Source: Stenopsyche tienmushanensis
Taxonomy: Eukaryota; Arthropoda; Insecta; Trichoptera; Stenopsychidae
DNA length: 64,000 nucleotides
Direction: 5' to 3'
Assembly (NCBI GenBank): GCA_008973525.1
Contig: WACJ01000106.1
Span: 186,001-250,000, forward strand
Position numbers and translations under genes: made by a program. Below are positions 1-10,439 of the stretch, one piece after another. How positions within the stretch are numbered: position 1 is the first letter of the stretch; each line of letters begins with the position of its first letter. The notes beneath the pieces were generated by a model. That model ran no database searches, was not told the origin of the DNA, and saw only the letters and a program-made list of their open reading frames with translations.

Positions 1-7
1 CATCGAA

Positions 8-114
8 TACAGTAGACTTTCGATTATCCGGGCTAATGCTGTGGAGGAAGAACACGGATAACTAAAAAATCAAATCAAATTTCTACTTGGTTTCGAATAT
101 AATATCATATTTAC
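8..114 (+). mobile_element. pogo/Tigger-like transposon end
   Basis: After a TA dinucleotide the sequence starts CAGTAGACTTTCGATTATCC, the form of terminal repeat typical of pogo/Tigger DNA transposons, which duplicate TA on insertion. About 105 bases are found again as the reverse complement at 46719-46836, where the copy ends ...CTACTGTA. No transposase frame is seen next to it, so this is a terminal remnant. The family assignment rests on terminus form only. Confidence 0.55.
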
Positions 115-180
115 TATAGTTTTTGAGAATTTTTAAGCAAATTTTTTAAAGCTATTATATCATTATATTCAACAAAAGGG

Positions 181-238
181 TTATCGGATAGCCTTGGCTG
201 CGGGAAGACATCCTTCCCGTGGCCAGATCTCGCTCTCG
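181..238 (+). repeat. TGTAGC element, short fragment
   Basis: Only the central palindrome region remains: TAGCCTTGGCTGCGGGAAG followed by TCCTTCCCG and the CAGATCTCGCTCTC tract. It matches the same part of the fuller copies, for example 46545-46612 and 34085-34140. Confidence 0.7.
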
Positions 239-253
239 ATTGATTAATAACGA

Positions 254-281
254 CTTATTCGATCAGTTATTGTCGAATAAG
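254..281. repeat. Perfect 9-bp hairpin
   Basis: CTTATTCGA and TCGAATAAG form perfect arms around a 10-base loop. It lies just before a repeat (308-455) whose other copy, at 63849-63993, also has hairpins in front of it, but of different sequence. Confidence 0.6.
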
Positions 282-307
282 CTATTATTCAACAAAGATA
301 AGACGAA

Positions 308-455
308 TTTCGTTCGTGTTGTCTTGAGGGCAGGCGTTTGTTTTGATAATTTAGATACTCGCATCATTCTTATCGTTGACCAAATTTGTTATTCCCTATT
401 GGTTGTTCTGGAGTGGAGTCATTAACCGAGTATCATCACTCCTTTGCAGATTCCA
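308..455 (+). repeat. Window-end repeat, left copy
   Basis: About 145 bases match 63849-63993 in the same orientation, with scattered substitutions. Shared blocks include TTTGTTTTGATAATT, GATACTCGCATCATTCTTA and CGAGTATCATCACTCCTTTG. The full length of the unit is unknown because the right copy runs off the window. No coding pattern is evident. Confidence 0.8.
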
Positions 456-1032
456 TGTCAAAAATCACGATTAATCTTTTATTTTTGGTCACAAACGGAA
501 TTTCTATTCATCGCATAGTTCGCATTGTTTGAGCAATACTGTATATGCTGTTGGAGCTGTAGATACCACAAATTACGTAATTGAAAACAGCATTTGAATA
601 ACTTATAACAAGGGGAAATGAGTCCATGGAATGAACTCGCTAACGAAGAGACAACGAACGGTCCGTTTGAAAGGACACTTCACATCGCTGCATCAATTTA
701 AGATGCTCTTTGTGCCGACCGGCCTTTGAATCTCCACTATGGTGTTGCACTGTGTACTTTAGCCATGAATATTTCAAGATGTCCTCGCAAAAAGTCCTTG
801 TGTTGTTACGTATACGTTCACAGTGTATGCAGCATCCCGTTGCATTCTACTTGATCAAATTGCATACCGAATTCTGCAGTTATTCACAACTGCGTGACGT
901 TCGAAATATAAAATATGTGAATATATTATTTATATTATCGCACGATCGTAAATCAAATGAAATGTCTATACATCTACCACCTACCGCATCAACTATCCAA
1001 TTCCGCGGCATTTGGGAAGTATTCATCATTTA
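456..1032. other. AT-rich interval, no gene seen
   Basis: Unremarkable sequence. A short open frame at 710-1087 has no recognisable domain and runs into a TGTAGC element, so it is taken as chance. Near 975-1000 there is a CCACC..GCATCAACTA motif that recurs near 6668 and 8350, and in reverse near 14650. Confidence 0.5.
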
Positions 1033-1230
1033 CCGAACGGATGGATGGGGGTGGACGGGCGTTGAACGAAAAGACTCTCTTCATTAGGTAACTTTTTATT
1101 CAGCACGGAGATCTGGCTGCGGGAAGGACGTCCTCCCGCAACCAAGGCCAACCGCTGACTCTCCTTGACTCCCGCCTCTTGCGCGTCAATGGCAATACCA
1201 ACCAGCAACGAGAGACGGAAAATGTCGCTG
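1033..1230 (-). repeat. TGTAGC element, internally deleted copy
   Basis: Read on the minus strand the copy runs from the CGTCTCTCG block through TTGCGCGTCAATG, GCCTTGG, the CGGGAGGACGTCCTTCCCGC palindrome, AATAAAAAGTTACC and CGCCCGTCCACCCCCATCC. The part carrying the second inverted repeat is missing, so the two flanking blocks are joined near 1207. Confidence 0.8.
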
Positions 1231-2185
1231 AAATTGATGACGCCTTAAAATGAATTTGTCTTCGGAAGTCGGCGTTAAACTCTCATATAACTGCCGAGAA
1301 GTTTACTTTCTTTTTTCAACGACGATACGTTTATTGCGATATCTCAAGGTGTAAATAAACTTGCTAAAAGTTCAAGGGTCAAAAAATTAGCCAACAGGGA
1401 ATACGATTTTTCATACAACACCGCGCGATAAGGGCAACACATAAAGCAGCCCGGGCAAGTTTTCGACCCTTCCCTCAAAATAAATTCCGAGATTTTTTCA
1501 CAGTCGAAATCTTTACGGTTAGTGTTTTTATAGCCCATAAATTTAGCGGAAATTTGTACCATAATATTTACTGAGGAGAATTTCGCACCGAGATTTTATT
1601 GCCTTACTTGATTTTCCCAAACGTTACACTTTGACTGCGCGGAAAATTTGCATTTCCCTCCTGCGAAAAATATAATGCCGGATTTCCAGAGCGAACATCA
1701 TAAAAATGCAAGTGTGCCGAAAAAATAATATTTTTCTCGTTTCGGATCAATTTTCGCATTCGTAAATCCCTCCACATACTAAAAATATACTATTGACCTT
1801 TATTATTCGGGGCTTTCAGACACCTGAAAAATGTATTAAATTTTACGCAGTTGTACTGTTATGTACTTATGGCAGCTTTTGGATACATAATAAAAAACTT
1901 ATATATGATTAATTCGATTAAAATAATTTCGCTAGCGATGGGGCTCCGCAGCCCCGAGATGAACTCGCAGCATATGCGACAGGAAATCCGTATTTAACCT
2001 CTGTAGAGGGGGATATTCTTTATCTCCGACCGCTCATGGCGACAAATCAAGTCTGCACGCTAAAAATTAACACGATCAGTCTGCAAGGCTCCCCAGTAAA
2101 AAAAAGACAGTCTTCTTCGACGTTCTTTCGTACGTAGTTCTTTCGACGCACTGGTTCATTCTTCTATCGGGCTGTGATATTGCTG
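1231..2185. other. AT-rich interval, nothing recognised
   Basis: No convincing frame, RNA gene or known repeat. The minus-strand frame at 1344-1562 has no recognisable motif. Confidence 0.5.
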
Positions 2186-2482
2186 AATGGATGGATGGGA
2201 ATAGACGGGCGTCGAATGGAAAGACTCTCTTCTTTAAATAACTATTTATTCAGCACAAGAAAGAAGGATTTGGCTGCGGAAAGGACGTCTTCTCGCGGCC
2301 AAGGCCAACCGCCGACTTTTCTCGAATCCCGCCTCCTGCCCACCACCACCCAAATGGCAATGGTGCACGCACAAGAAGCGATCGATCGGTAGGCAGGTGC
2401 AATGTCTCCGCAGGGCCACAAGAGATGGCGTTGTTAAAATAACACATTGCACCTGAAAAAAGATGTAAGATGTCGCTTTATC
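2186..2482 (-). repeat. TGTAGC element, nearly full copy
   Basis: On the minus strand it carries the GGTGCAATGTGTT / ACATTGCACC inverted repeat (outer arms visible near 2395-2405 and 2447-2456), GATCGCTTCTTG, a decayed palindrome, AATAAATAGTTA and the CGCCCGTCTATTCCCATCC end block. The terminal GCTACA is lost. Confidence 0.8.
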
Positions 2483-2494
2483 TACAAGGTGCAG

Positions 2495-2541
2495 GAAGAT
2501 GTATTCTTTCCGCTGGCTATCTAGTAGTCTCGCAGCTGATG
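2495..2541 (-). repeat. GCGAGAC repeat fragment
   Basis: The minus strand reads CAGCTGCGAGACTACTAGATA, then GCCAGCGGAAAGAATACATC. The same string is found, diverged, at 3001-3037, 5921-5979, 11790-11855, 25515-25600 and 58660-58735. It is distinct from the TGTAGC element, though both have a GC-rich inverted segment. Confidence 0.6.
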
Positions 2542-2901
2542 TGAAAATCAACCAAATTTTCCAAAATTCTAAGAATTCCAAACGGTTCATTTACGAAATT
2601 TCATAATTCATGGAAATATCTAAAATCAAGATTTGAAACGTATAAAAAGCCGGGATAACCAAGACCATGAACAATTTTAGAATAAAATGAATAATTAATA
2701 CGATTAAATTTATTTCAGTTGTTCTCAAAATAATATAGACTATTGAAAAAAAAAATTGAAATGTACTTCAAATATTATTATTTGGCTAAGAATTTCATGC
2801 TTTGAATTTTTACAATAATTTTATAAAAATCTTATTTATTTTTTAAGCGTTTTGTATGTATTTTTTTATTTGATCTGGATTTGAAGCTAAACTTTTCGCC
2901 C

Positions 2902-2985
2902 TTAACTCTTTACGGTCCTATGTCGAGTCTGGCTCGACATTTTTTTTTCCCCATGATTTAAAATCATGTGATTTTATTTTACGTA
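2902..2985 (+). mobile_element. piggyBac-like end with hairpin
   Basis: Starts TTAACTCTTTACGGTCCT, followed by the hairpin ATGTCGAG-TCTGG-CTCGACAT at 2920-2940. About 85 bases match the reverse complement of 57310-57401, which ends in TTAA. TTAA is the piggyBac target and a CCYTTAA-type end is usual there, but no transposase is present, so the class is inferred. Confidence 0.5.
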
Positions 2986-3000
2986 TCGTGTTAAGGACAG

Positions 3001-3037
3001 CTCTTTCCGCCAGCTCTCCAGTAGTCTCGCAGCTGAG
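3001..3037 (-). repeat. GCGAGAC repeat fragment
   Basis: The minus strand reads CAGCTGCGAGACTACTGGAG, then AGCTGGCGGAAAGAG. It lies about 500 bases from the copy at 2495-2541, in the same orientation. Confidence 0.55.
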
Positions 3038-3545
3038 TCTTTCTCTTCAAATAAAAAAATGTCGACTATATTGTTCTTCTTTTTCGCACTCTCCATGATC
3101 CGATAATAAACGAACCCGCGTGCTTGAAGCTAGATGCAGTTATTACGCCACTGCCTTTATGAATTAGCAGCATATTGATGTTATAATATTTTGGGCAATA
3201 ATACGTATGTTTCTTCGACACGAACAATCGTCAAGATATATACATTTCCTAGATTGTTTGTTTCGGTTGCCGACTTTGATGTGCATGATTGTATTAAAAG
3301 CCGCCCTCGTGTATTGTATTTCGCCGGCTAAACCATCAGTATTTCGTCCTTTCATCTTTTCAACAATTTTCTCCTTGTATTTAATTTGTTCGTTTAAAGA
3401 AAGGTCCTCATCTGCATATTGTTTGTTGGTGTTAAACCCCGATTAGTTAAACAAGACCTTTTGTATATTTTCCTCAGTGTGCTTCAATCCGCCACCTCTT
3501 CCCTCGGGGTCTCCGGGCACTTCCTTTCATGAGTGATGCGACACC
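3038..3545. other. AT-rich interval, no gene seen
   Basis: Two opposed short frames (3164-3355 minus, 3207-3446 plus) overlap each other and show no domain. Nothing else recognised. Confidence 0.5.
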
Positions 3546-3631
3546 ATATATAAAACCGGCTCCGGCGTAAAAAAGCAAACACCTTCGGCATTATATAAAA
3601 CTGGTTACGCGAAAAAGGCAAACACCTGATG
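3546..3631. repeat. Two-unit degenerate tandem repeat
   Basis: TATATAAAACCGGCTCCGGC...AAGCAAACACCT is followed at once by TATATAAAACTGGTTACGCG...GGCAAACACCT, giving two units of about 40-45 bases. Confidence 0.65.
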
Positions 3632-4725
3632 TAAATAAAAACAACCCTAACGCTGCTGTGCCAACGTCACGATAAAACGGGAGAGGGTCCGCACGGGGTA
3701 TGAGTGGATTCACACGCCAATCTGTCTGTATGGGGGTGGTTGATGGATCGATCGAACCTAATAAATGACTCCGATGTCTTTAATATCCCACCCAGAAAAG
3801 GCTTTAACTGGGGAAGTGGGAGCTACCCTTTGAATACAAATCCTGAGGGTGGCGTCGAAGAAGAAACGGTATATCTACCCGGGCGCACTTGAACACCTTT
3901 AACTCGATCACTTTTGTTTTCTTACACGCGTTTTAAGGTCCAAAGTGAAATCGGTATAAATAAAGATTCGGTTTCGGAGCTCTTCTAATGGGCGTACATA
4001 AAACTTATTCCCATTCTCTTCAATTCGACAAACGTTTCCAGAGAAACTGTGTTACATAACGACCATGCGATATCACATGTCAAACAACTATCAGATTTAT
4101 CCAAATGCATAATTTACCTTATGAGGAGTACAGTCGCGTATTTGCGATCGAATTCTAGTAATTCAGATAGAGCATTCTTACACGTTATACATAAGCAACA
4201 AGTCAACGCTCCTTTATTGAAAAATCTCTATTTTTTCCACAACGAAATGCGTAAACAAACCAATATACATTTTTGGAATTGATTTGGAAATAAAAAATAT
4301 ATTCCGTATTTAAAATATGTTTGCCAAAATGTGTTAATTTCGCGATAAATTTAGGACGTAAAATTATCCGGCCGTCAAGCGTTTGATTGTATCTTCAAAC
4401 TTATGATACCCTGGAACTTTATGATATTCTGTGTGTAAGCCTTTGCTGAAAATCTGGAAGCCAAAAATGTCCGCGGAATGTATGAGACGGTATTCAGACT
4501 ATTTGAACGTGGTTAAAACTAAAATAGTTTCGTTTACCCTAATTCAGTTGATTCAACAACCACAAAACTTGCTCGTTGCGGCTCAGTAATACACCTGAAA
4601 AACGCTGAAATTCCACGTTTAGAACTGCATTACTATAATGTGAGCCATGAAACACTAAGCACGTCCGCAAAAAATTGCTATATGCTTTTAATGACGATTT
4701 AATCCGATTTATTATTTTATTTTTG
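3632..4725. other. AT-rich interval, no gene seen
   Basis: Contains a somewhat GC-richer patch (3660-3900) and a 77-residue plus frame at 4049-4282 without recognisable motif. No repeat family could be assigned. Confidence 0.5.
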
Positions 4726-5278
4726 CTTGCAAAGCCATAAGCGCTTAATAATTATTTGAAAAGAAACGCGTGGTTTATTGCTTCATGTCACATGTAGCGC
4801 GAGCCAAAGAGCTGGAATCCAAAAAATAGAGCTGTGTATCCATACAATATTTTTACAATGCCTATATTATTCCCGTAAGTGTAAACAATAAGTTGACAAA
4901 GTTTTATCGCAATCGGATTAACGGTATGGGAGCGCATTAAATACGAACAAAAAACATTGATTTTTATATATTAAACTATAAAAAACTAATATATAAAAAT
5001 GAAATGGGTTTTGTTCGTTTGAAGTGCACTGCCATACCGTTTATCAGATTGCGATAAAACTTCGTGTACTTATTGTTTAGGATTTCGCGAGTAACATAAG
5101 CATAGTCTTATATATAAAAATTTAAAAAAACATGGTGCATCCATACAATATTTTACTATGCCTATATTATTACCGCAAGAGTAAACAATAAGTCGATAAA
5201 GTTTTATCACAATCGGATGAACGATATGAAAGTGCATTAAATACGAACAAACAAACATTGATTTTTACATATTAGATA
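4726..5278. mobile_element. Helitron-family cluster, inverted modules
   Basis: Three modules stand side by side: minus (4840-4980), plus (4985-5118), minus (5140-5278). Each has the family core: TATATAAAAATCAATG, CCATACCGTTCATCCGATTG, ATAAAACTTTGTC and an ACATAGGCATAG-like end. The string AAGCCATAAGCGCTTAATAA near 4732 recurs at 59739, near the 3-prime side of another minus copy. No coding capacity. Confidence 0.75.
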
Positions 5279-5920
5279 ACTGCGCCTTTATAAAAATTTC
5301 GACATTCTAATTGAGTAAGCCTGGTAACATCTGATGGAGATCATATAAATCCTACGTATTTAAACGCATATAAACAACCCCCCACTTTAGAATGTATGCG
5401 CATTTTTAAACACAGCCTTTTCGATAGCGTTCCACTTCCCTTGAAAGCAATCTCAAAAGCATTAAATCTTTTTAAAGGACACATCGTCGACTGGGGCGAA
5501 AAAGGGGATGCACGGTCAGTCTTTTTTTTTGTCCAGGCATATCTTTAATCCTGAAATTTACGCGATCGTCAGCAAAAGCTGCTCGGTAGTCGCATAGTTA
5601 ATTAAAATTTGATTCGAATCATGAAAAAACATGTTTTTTATCCATTTTTGAGCTATATATGTATGATATTTGGCTGTAAACAGAGGCACAACTTCAAGAG
5701 TCGAGATAGCATCTCTTCTGGCGTGCCGGAAGCTGTAAATAAACTTTGATCGTATATAATGAACTTTAGATTTAGTGTGTTTGGAGTGCATTCATAAATG
5801 ATTAGGGTTGTTATAAATCAAAGTTGTGCTATCGTTTTTATCGCTCGTTTGAATGTTTTATTTTATATATATTGGATAAAAAGCGCCGCGATGTAACATC
5901 ACTGCGCGCATAATTCGCAA
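5279..5920. other. Interval with no recognised feature
   Basis: A 77-residue minus frame (5558-5791) has no motif. No gene or repeat is supported. Confidence 0.45.
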
Positions 5921-5979
5921 GATGAGAGTCGACCGAGAGTCTTGGGCGCGGGAATACGCGTTCTCCAGTGGTCCCATGA
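5921..5979 (-). repeat. GCGAGAC repeat, divergent copy
   Basis: The minus strand reads GACCACTGGAGAACGCGTAT, then TCCCGCGCCCAAGACTCTCG, matching the order of blocks in the 25515-25600 copy with many changes. Confidence 0.4.
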
Positions 5980-6610
5980 ATCATTTCATTTAAGCAATAT
6001 GAAACATTTTATATCAATAATTTACAAGCATTCAATCATATTTTATTGTATTAATATTATTACCGCGGGCTTTTGTTGTTATATAAAGTACGTTTTTGAA
6101 ATATGAATGTGTACATATTTTTACATGGGCTTTGAAAGCCTATATAACAATTGTGAAATCGGATTCAGCCCCGAGCTCATCATCTGGCGAATGCCCTGAA
6201 GTCCAGTGGTTGTTAAGGGTTTTGAGTACGTCATTTGGACACGGGAGTGCACGTCTGACCGCTGAAGCACCCATTAGCAAGATCTGAGATTTTCTTAGAT
6301 GGCCACGAGGGATGGCACACCACAGACAAGTTTCAACCCTTAGAAACAAGAAGCTAAGCCTCAATAATGTTTGAGGCTCCGTGGCCTTTTTACTCCTCCC
6401 CATAAGGACGTACAGACAATGGAAAGTCGTCTGCTTTAAATTGCGCGAATTATGAAACAGACCACATTCTGCGGTGATATTTCTGCGTGCTGAAAATAAT
6501 ATGACTTTAAAAAATATTTTTTAATTAACAACTAATAATTCTGGCTTTATATTTAAAAAAAATACAAGCTTAAATTATAATGTTGTATAAAGCATCAAAA
6601 CCTCAATGAT
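5980..6610. other. Interval with no recognised feature
   Basis: Mostly AT-rich with a GC-richer patch at 6160-6420. Two overlapping opposed frames (6096-6287, 6140-6403) show no known domain. Confidence 0.45.
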
Positions 6611-6672
6611 ATCAGCCGTCAGCATCAGCGGTCAGCATCAGCCGTGAGCATCAAGCATGAGCATCAGCCGCC
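6611..6672. repeat. Short CAGCATCAGC-type tandem tract
   Basis: CAGCCGTCAGCATCAGCGGT, then CAGCATCAGCCGTGAGCATC and GAGCATCAGCCG: about five imperfect units of roughly 12-13 bases. Confidence 0.65.
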
Positions 6673-7573
6673 ACCCGCATCAACTAATCATTCAGCGTGC
6701 ATATTTACCGAATACTTCTAATTGAATGCCCTCACAAATACAATATTTAAATTTAAATTTGGATGGAATATTTTTCATTGACGATCATCTGAAATTTAAG
6801 AGAATACCCTCTTTGTTTTTGGCAGAAATATTGAAATATATTTAGCTTCTCGTTCATATCGATGTTTGTTTGAGTACATGTGGTTTCAATATGAATGTGG
6901 CATTTTCAAAGCCATTGTTTACTTAAAATGTATGTGAGGATCCTTTTCATTTCACATTGTTCATGAAAATTGTTTATGTTCAGCTCTAAAACAGTTGCTC
7001 TATTCTTTGCATAGAATTTATTTGGCGCACCAAATTAAAGTTCTGATACTATAATGGGGAAAATAAGTATTAAAGCATAGGATATTTTAATATGAGTAAA
7101 TTGGGGGAAAATCTCACATGCACATGATATAAAACGTACATCTGCCTTTTCGATATGAGGGCTTGTTCAGGTGGACGTTTTCATTTTGGGACTCTTGAAC
7201 AATGAAAACGCCCTGTGAATGCTATTGATCGAATTTTAATGTGCCTCAAAGGAAGGAAGTCCAATTCTAAAAAAATAAGTTTTTTCAAACATTTACAAGG
7301 TGGAAAAAATGTCAACCCACAACGAGGGAAAGCTCTCACTGCGAGATATATGAAAAAAGTTTTTTCATCTGTTTGAGCTTCGCTCGTAGAAGTATTCATC
7401 TCTCTTTTCATTATAGGAAAAATATCTTTTAACAATGGATATTAATTTTATCTGCAGACTTATTGATTTATATCAAATTAATATTATAAATGTGTAGCTT
7501 AATCATCCATAAAATCATGCTTAATCATGTTGAGCAGGGTTTATAAGCTGCTAATCAGCGATAATAATTAAAA
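6673..7573. other. AT-rich interval, no gene seen
   Basis: Nothing recognised beyond the CACCCGCATCAACTAA motif at its start. The minus frame 7181-7435 (84 residues) has no motif. Confidence 0.5.
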
Positions 7574-7735
7574 TCTAATACAAAAAAAATCAATGTTTGT
7601 TTGTCCGTAGTTAATACGCTTCCATACTGTTCATCCGATTGCAATAAAACTTTGTCAACATACTGTTTACACATGTGGAAATAAAATAGACGTAATAAAA
7701 TATTGCATGGATATTGGCGCATATTGGTCTGATCA
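7574..7735 (+). mobile_element. Helitron family, 5-prime module
   Basis: Begins A|TCTAATACAAAAAAAATCAA, with the TC start expected of a Helitron next to an A. It runs through TCATCCGATTGCAATAAAAC, GTCAACATACTGTTTACAC and ATTGCATGGATATTGGCGCA to TATTGGTCT. The same downstream block is seen at 62107-62140 and, reversed, at 28470-28495. Confidence 0.75.
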
Positions 7736-7759
7736 TTGATCTTTCTTTAGTACTTTCTA

Positions 7760-7946
7760 GTAAGAATCGTTCATTTTGAGCCGCTACCAAATAATGAATT
7801 GATCAGATTTATATTGTCAACAATCAGAGAGACTGAAGAAGAAAATCTTTGTCAAACGACATCTTGCACTATGACAATGCGAAAAATACCATTAAAACAA
7901 TTAGGGACTTTGAATGGGAGTTACTATTGCATCCGCCTTTTTATGG
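7760..7946 (+). pseudogene. mariner transposase fragment
   Basis: A frame around 7868-7946 reads LHYDNAKNTIKTIRDFEWEL and then LLHPPF. This matches the HHDNA block that carries the second catalytic aspartate of mariner transposases and the following HPPY motif. Upstream, RIVHFEPLPNNELI (about 7763-7804) resembles the block just before it in the family. The frame changes between the two, and no ends of the element were found. Confidence 0.6.
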
Positions 7947-7974
7947 CACTTCTGTCGTGTAAATTAATTATTTT

Positions 7975-8105
7975 GGCAGCCCTGTTCCGTGGCTCGCACG
8001 GTCATCAGATCTGACACCAATGGATTTCTTTGCTTAGGGACGTGCCCTATTCCATAGCTCGGACTATCTCCAGCCCTATTATGTGGTATTGAGAGCTCAG
8101 AAGTA
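7975..8105 (+). pseudogene. Tc1/mariner-like transposase fragment, LTPLDFF type
   Basis: The frame reads GSPVPWLARSSDLTPMDFFA, then a TAG stop, then GRALFHSSDYL. This is the third-aspartate block (SDLTPLDFFLWG) of a transposase common in insects. The stop replaces the usual LW pair. The same stop is present in the fragments at 10440-10510 and 42487-42535. Confidence 0.6.
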
Positions 8106-8659
8106 TTTTTTTAAACCAATTGCATAAAATAATGATTTGTTATAAATTAAATTAAAATATTATCATGATTTAAGAGTGAAATTTTGGGTCAAAATACCAT
8201 TTTTATTATAAATTATTTTATATAAATACAAATTAATAATTATTTCTGCATAAAAATTTTAAAAACTAAAAAAATTAGCTCATACTTGAAACGAGCACGC
8301 TAACTTGTACCACTTTAACTTTAAGTGTTAAAGACACATCTCTTACATGTGCCACCACCTGCATCAACTAACAAATCCGCGTGCATATCAAGACTATTAA
8401 TTTATAACGTTGAGGCGTGAATGCTCTTGGGGAGAGAGTCCCTGGGCAGCACCCCGCCCCCCACGTGCTAGTCCCGTAGCAAGTGTCTTACTTGCACTCC
8501 CCTACCCCCCCACACACCCCAAATTTAAAGTAATACTATTATAAATGCAATATATTATGTGAATGAATATTTTTAAATAATCTCAAAAGTACCAAGTAAC
8601 ATGTAGAAAAAAGTTTTTTTTTAAATGTATTAATAATACCATGATATGTATTTGGTACA
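8106..8659. other. AT-rich interval with a C-rich patch
   Basis: No gene. CACCACCTGCATCAACTAA near 8350 belongs to the small dispersed motif also at 975 and 6670. A C-rich patch lies at 8445-8520. Confidence 0.45.
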
Positions 8660-8902
8660 GAGAGAGGGATTTGGCTGCAGAAAGGACGTCCTCCCGCAGT
8701 CAAGGCCAACCGCCGACTTTTCTCAAATCCCGCCTCCTGAGCGTCACTATCCAACCGGCAACATTGCACGCACAAGAAGCGATCCGTCTGTATGCAGATG
8801 TCTCCGTAGGGCCACAAGAGATGGCGCTGTTAAAATAACATATTGCACTTGAAGAGAGACGGAAGATATCGCTGTTAATCTGGTTAGATCACCCACGCTA
8901 CA
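8660..8902 (-). repeat. TGTAGC element with intact left end
   Basis: On the minus strand it starts TGTAGCGTGGGTGATC (8902 leftward) and runs through AGATTAACAGCG, ATATGTTATTTTAACAGCGC, ATCTCTTGTGG, GGAGGCGGGATTTGAGAAAA and a decayed palindrome to the CTCTCT tract near 8662. The first part of inverted repeat 1 and everything after the CT tract are missing. Confidence 0.8.
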
Positions 8903-9680
8903 AAGTAAAACACATTAATAAAAAAAAATTGGTTATTATGAACACAAAGGTCATTTTTTGTACAGCCTTTTCGCAACCTTTCCGTTGTTCAAATTAAATT
9001 CATTAATTTCGCGCATTTTCTATTTGTTATTCAAATTTCCCGCGCCTTCATTACGCCTTTGACGTTTTTACCACTTAATGGTCTCATTTTACAAACCGTG
9101 TCATAGGAGTACACCCTTAAATTTATTTCTCGTCACGTAAGCGTTCAAAAGATTTTAAAAACACCCAGAGTGTTCCAGTTTGTGGCGGCACGTTCGCAAT
9201 AATAGCTATTAACAGTATATAATTATCAGGCGTCCAAGTTGTTCAATAAAACATATTTTTATCGAATCTTCGTATGGAATTGCTTCGCAAATATGATTAT
9301 CCGAGTGGAGACATTCTTTCCGCCAAATTTGAAGATCCTCCGCCATGAGTGAAGTAATAATGTATGTAAATAATATTATTCGGTTGGAGATGAGCCCTTC
9401 TGTTGTACAAATAGGCTTGCGGTTAGCTGAAACTCTTCCCTGCCATGATATTATGTTGGCTTTCGAAGTTTACCATACCAGAATCTCGTATCCGTTTCCA
9501 GAGTCGCTAAGTTTCTGCCAAGGCTTACTTTAGAAAACTTTCGAGCAATTACGTGAGTTACTACATGTTAATGTACATGATACTATTTTTTTTTATTAAA
9601 AAAATCCTTATTTTATCCTTTTTAACTTTATCTCATTGCACGATAGAAGTGTTTACATTAAAAAATGATTTTATGCATTT
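8903..9680. other. Interval with no recognised feature
   Basis: No supported gene. The 62-residue frame at 9345-9533 has no motif. Confidence 0.45.
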
Positions 9681-9755
9681 ACTTGTTAGCTAAAAGATGA
9701 ATATTTGTTTGTGTAATATGTAATAAAATAGGCAAGCTACTGGTCTACTGGTTGC
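9681..9755 (+). repeat. GTGTAATAT repeat, copy 1
   Basis: TTAGCTAAAAGATG, TTTGTGTAATATGTAATAAA and ATAGGCAAGCTACTGGTC are shared with 48655-48730. Shorter matches are at 39580-39640 and, reversed, at 63588-63650. Ends are not defined. Confidence 0.6.
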
Positions 9756-10097
9756 TTATGGGCGCCATCTTATGTTTTCCTTTGACATTTAAGTGCGCGC
9801 GCATGTAGCATATATGAAAAAAACGATGAGCATCAAATCAAATATTTATTTTGACAATGTCCACTACTCTATTTGTATTAATTTGTTTATGTATTTTTAA
9901 ATACATAATCGAAATTTTTTTAACTATGTTCAAAATATTCGGTTGCAGGATAAATTTCATCCCATAAATACTTAAGACCAAAGTTACAGCAAAGTATGCT
10001 TAATATTTCCAACACGCTACACAAGATAGAGCTATTTTTACTTTTACATCAATAATTGTTCTTAGATCATCATATATAAATTTGTATTTATCACAAA
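9756..10097. other. AT-rich interval, nothing recognised
   Basis: No gene or assignable repeat seen. Confidence 0.5.
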
Positions 10098-10350
10098 TCT
10101 AATGCATAAAAAAACAATATCTGTTTGTTCGTATTTAATGCGCTGCCATACCGTTCATCAGATTGCAATAAAACTTCGTCTACTTATTGCTAAAGATTGC
10201 GCGAGTAACATAGGCATAGATTAATATATAAAAATCAATATTTGTTTGTTCGTATTTAATGTGTTGCCATACCGTTCATCCGATTGCGATAAAACTTTGT
10301 CAACTTCTTGTTTACACTTGCGAAAATGACATAAGCGTATTAAACATATT
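10098..10350 (+). mobile_element. Helitron family, two tandem modules
   Basis: Starts A|TCTAATGCATAAAAAAACAA. The first module (to about 10212) ends AACATAGGCATAG. The second starts TTAATATATAAAAATCAA and runs to GACATAAGCGTATTAAACAT. The same module order is seen at 26198-26495. Confidence 0.75.
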
Positions 10351-10439
10351 GTTTGTGTGTGCAGTTTTTTTCAAAATTTCACATTTAAATCGTCATAAAT
10401 TTTTAATCTGTGGTCATAATAGTACGAAATAGCACCTAA

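Noticed and set aside
219..425. 68-residue frame at the window start
   Set aside because: It spans a TGTAGC fragment, a hairpin and the window-end repeat. The other copy of that repeat (63849-63993) does not keep the frame.
4840..5278. Regularly repeated 120-base units as a CRISPR or satellite array
   Set aside because: The units are Helitron modules scattered through the whole window in both orientations, without regular spacers.
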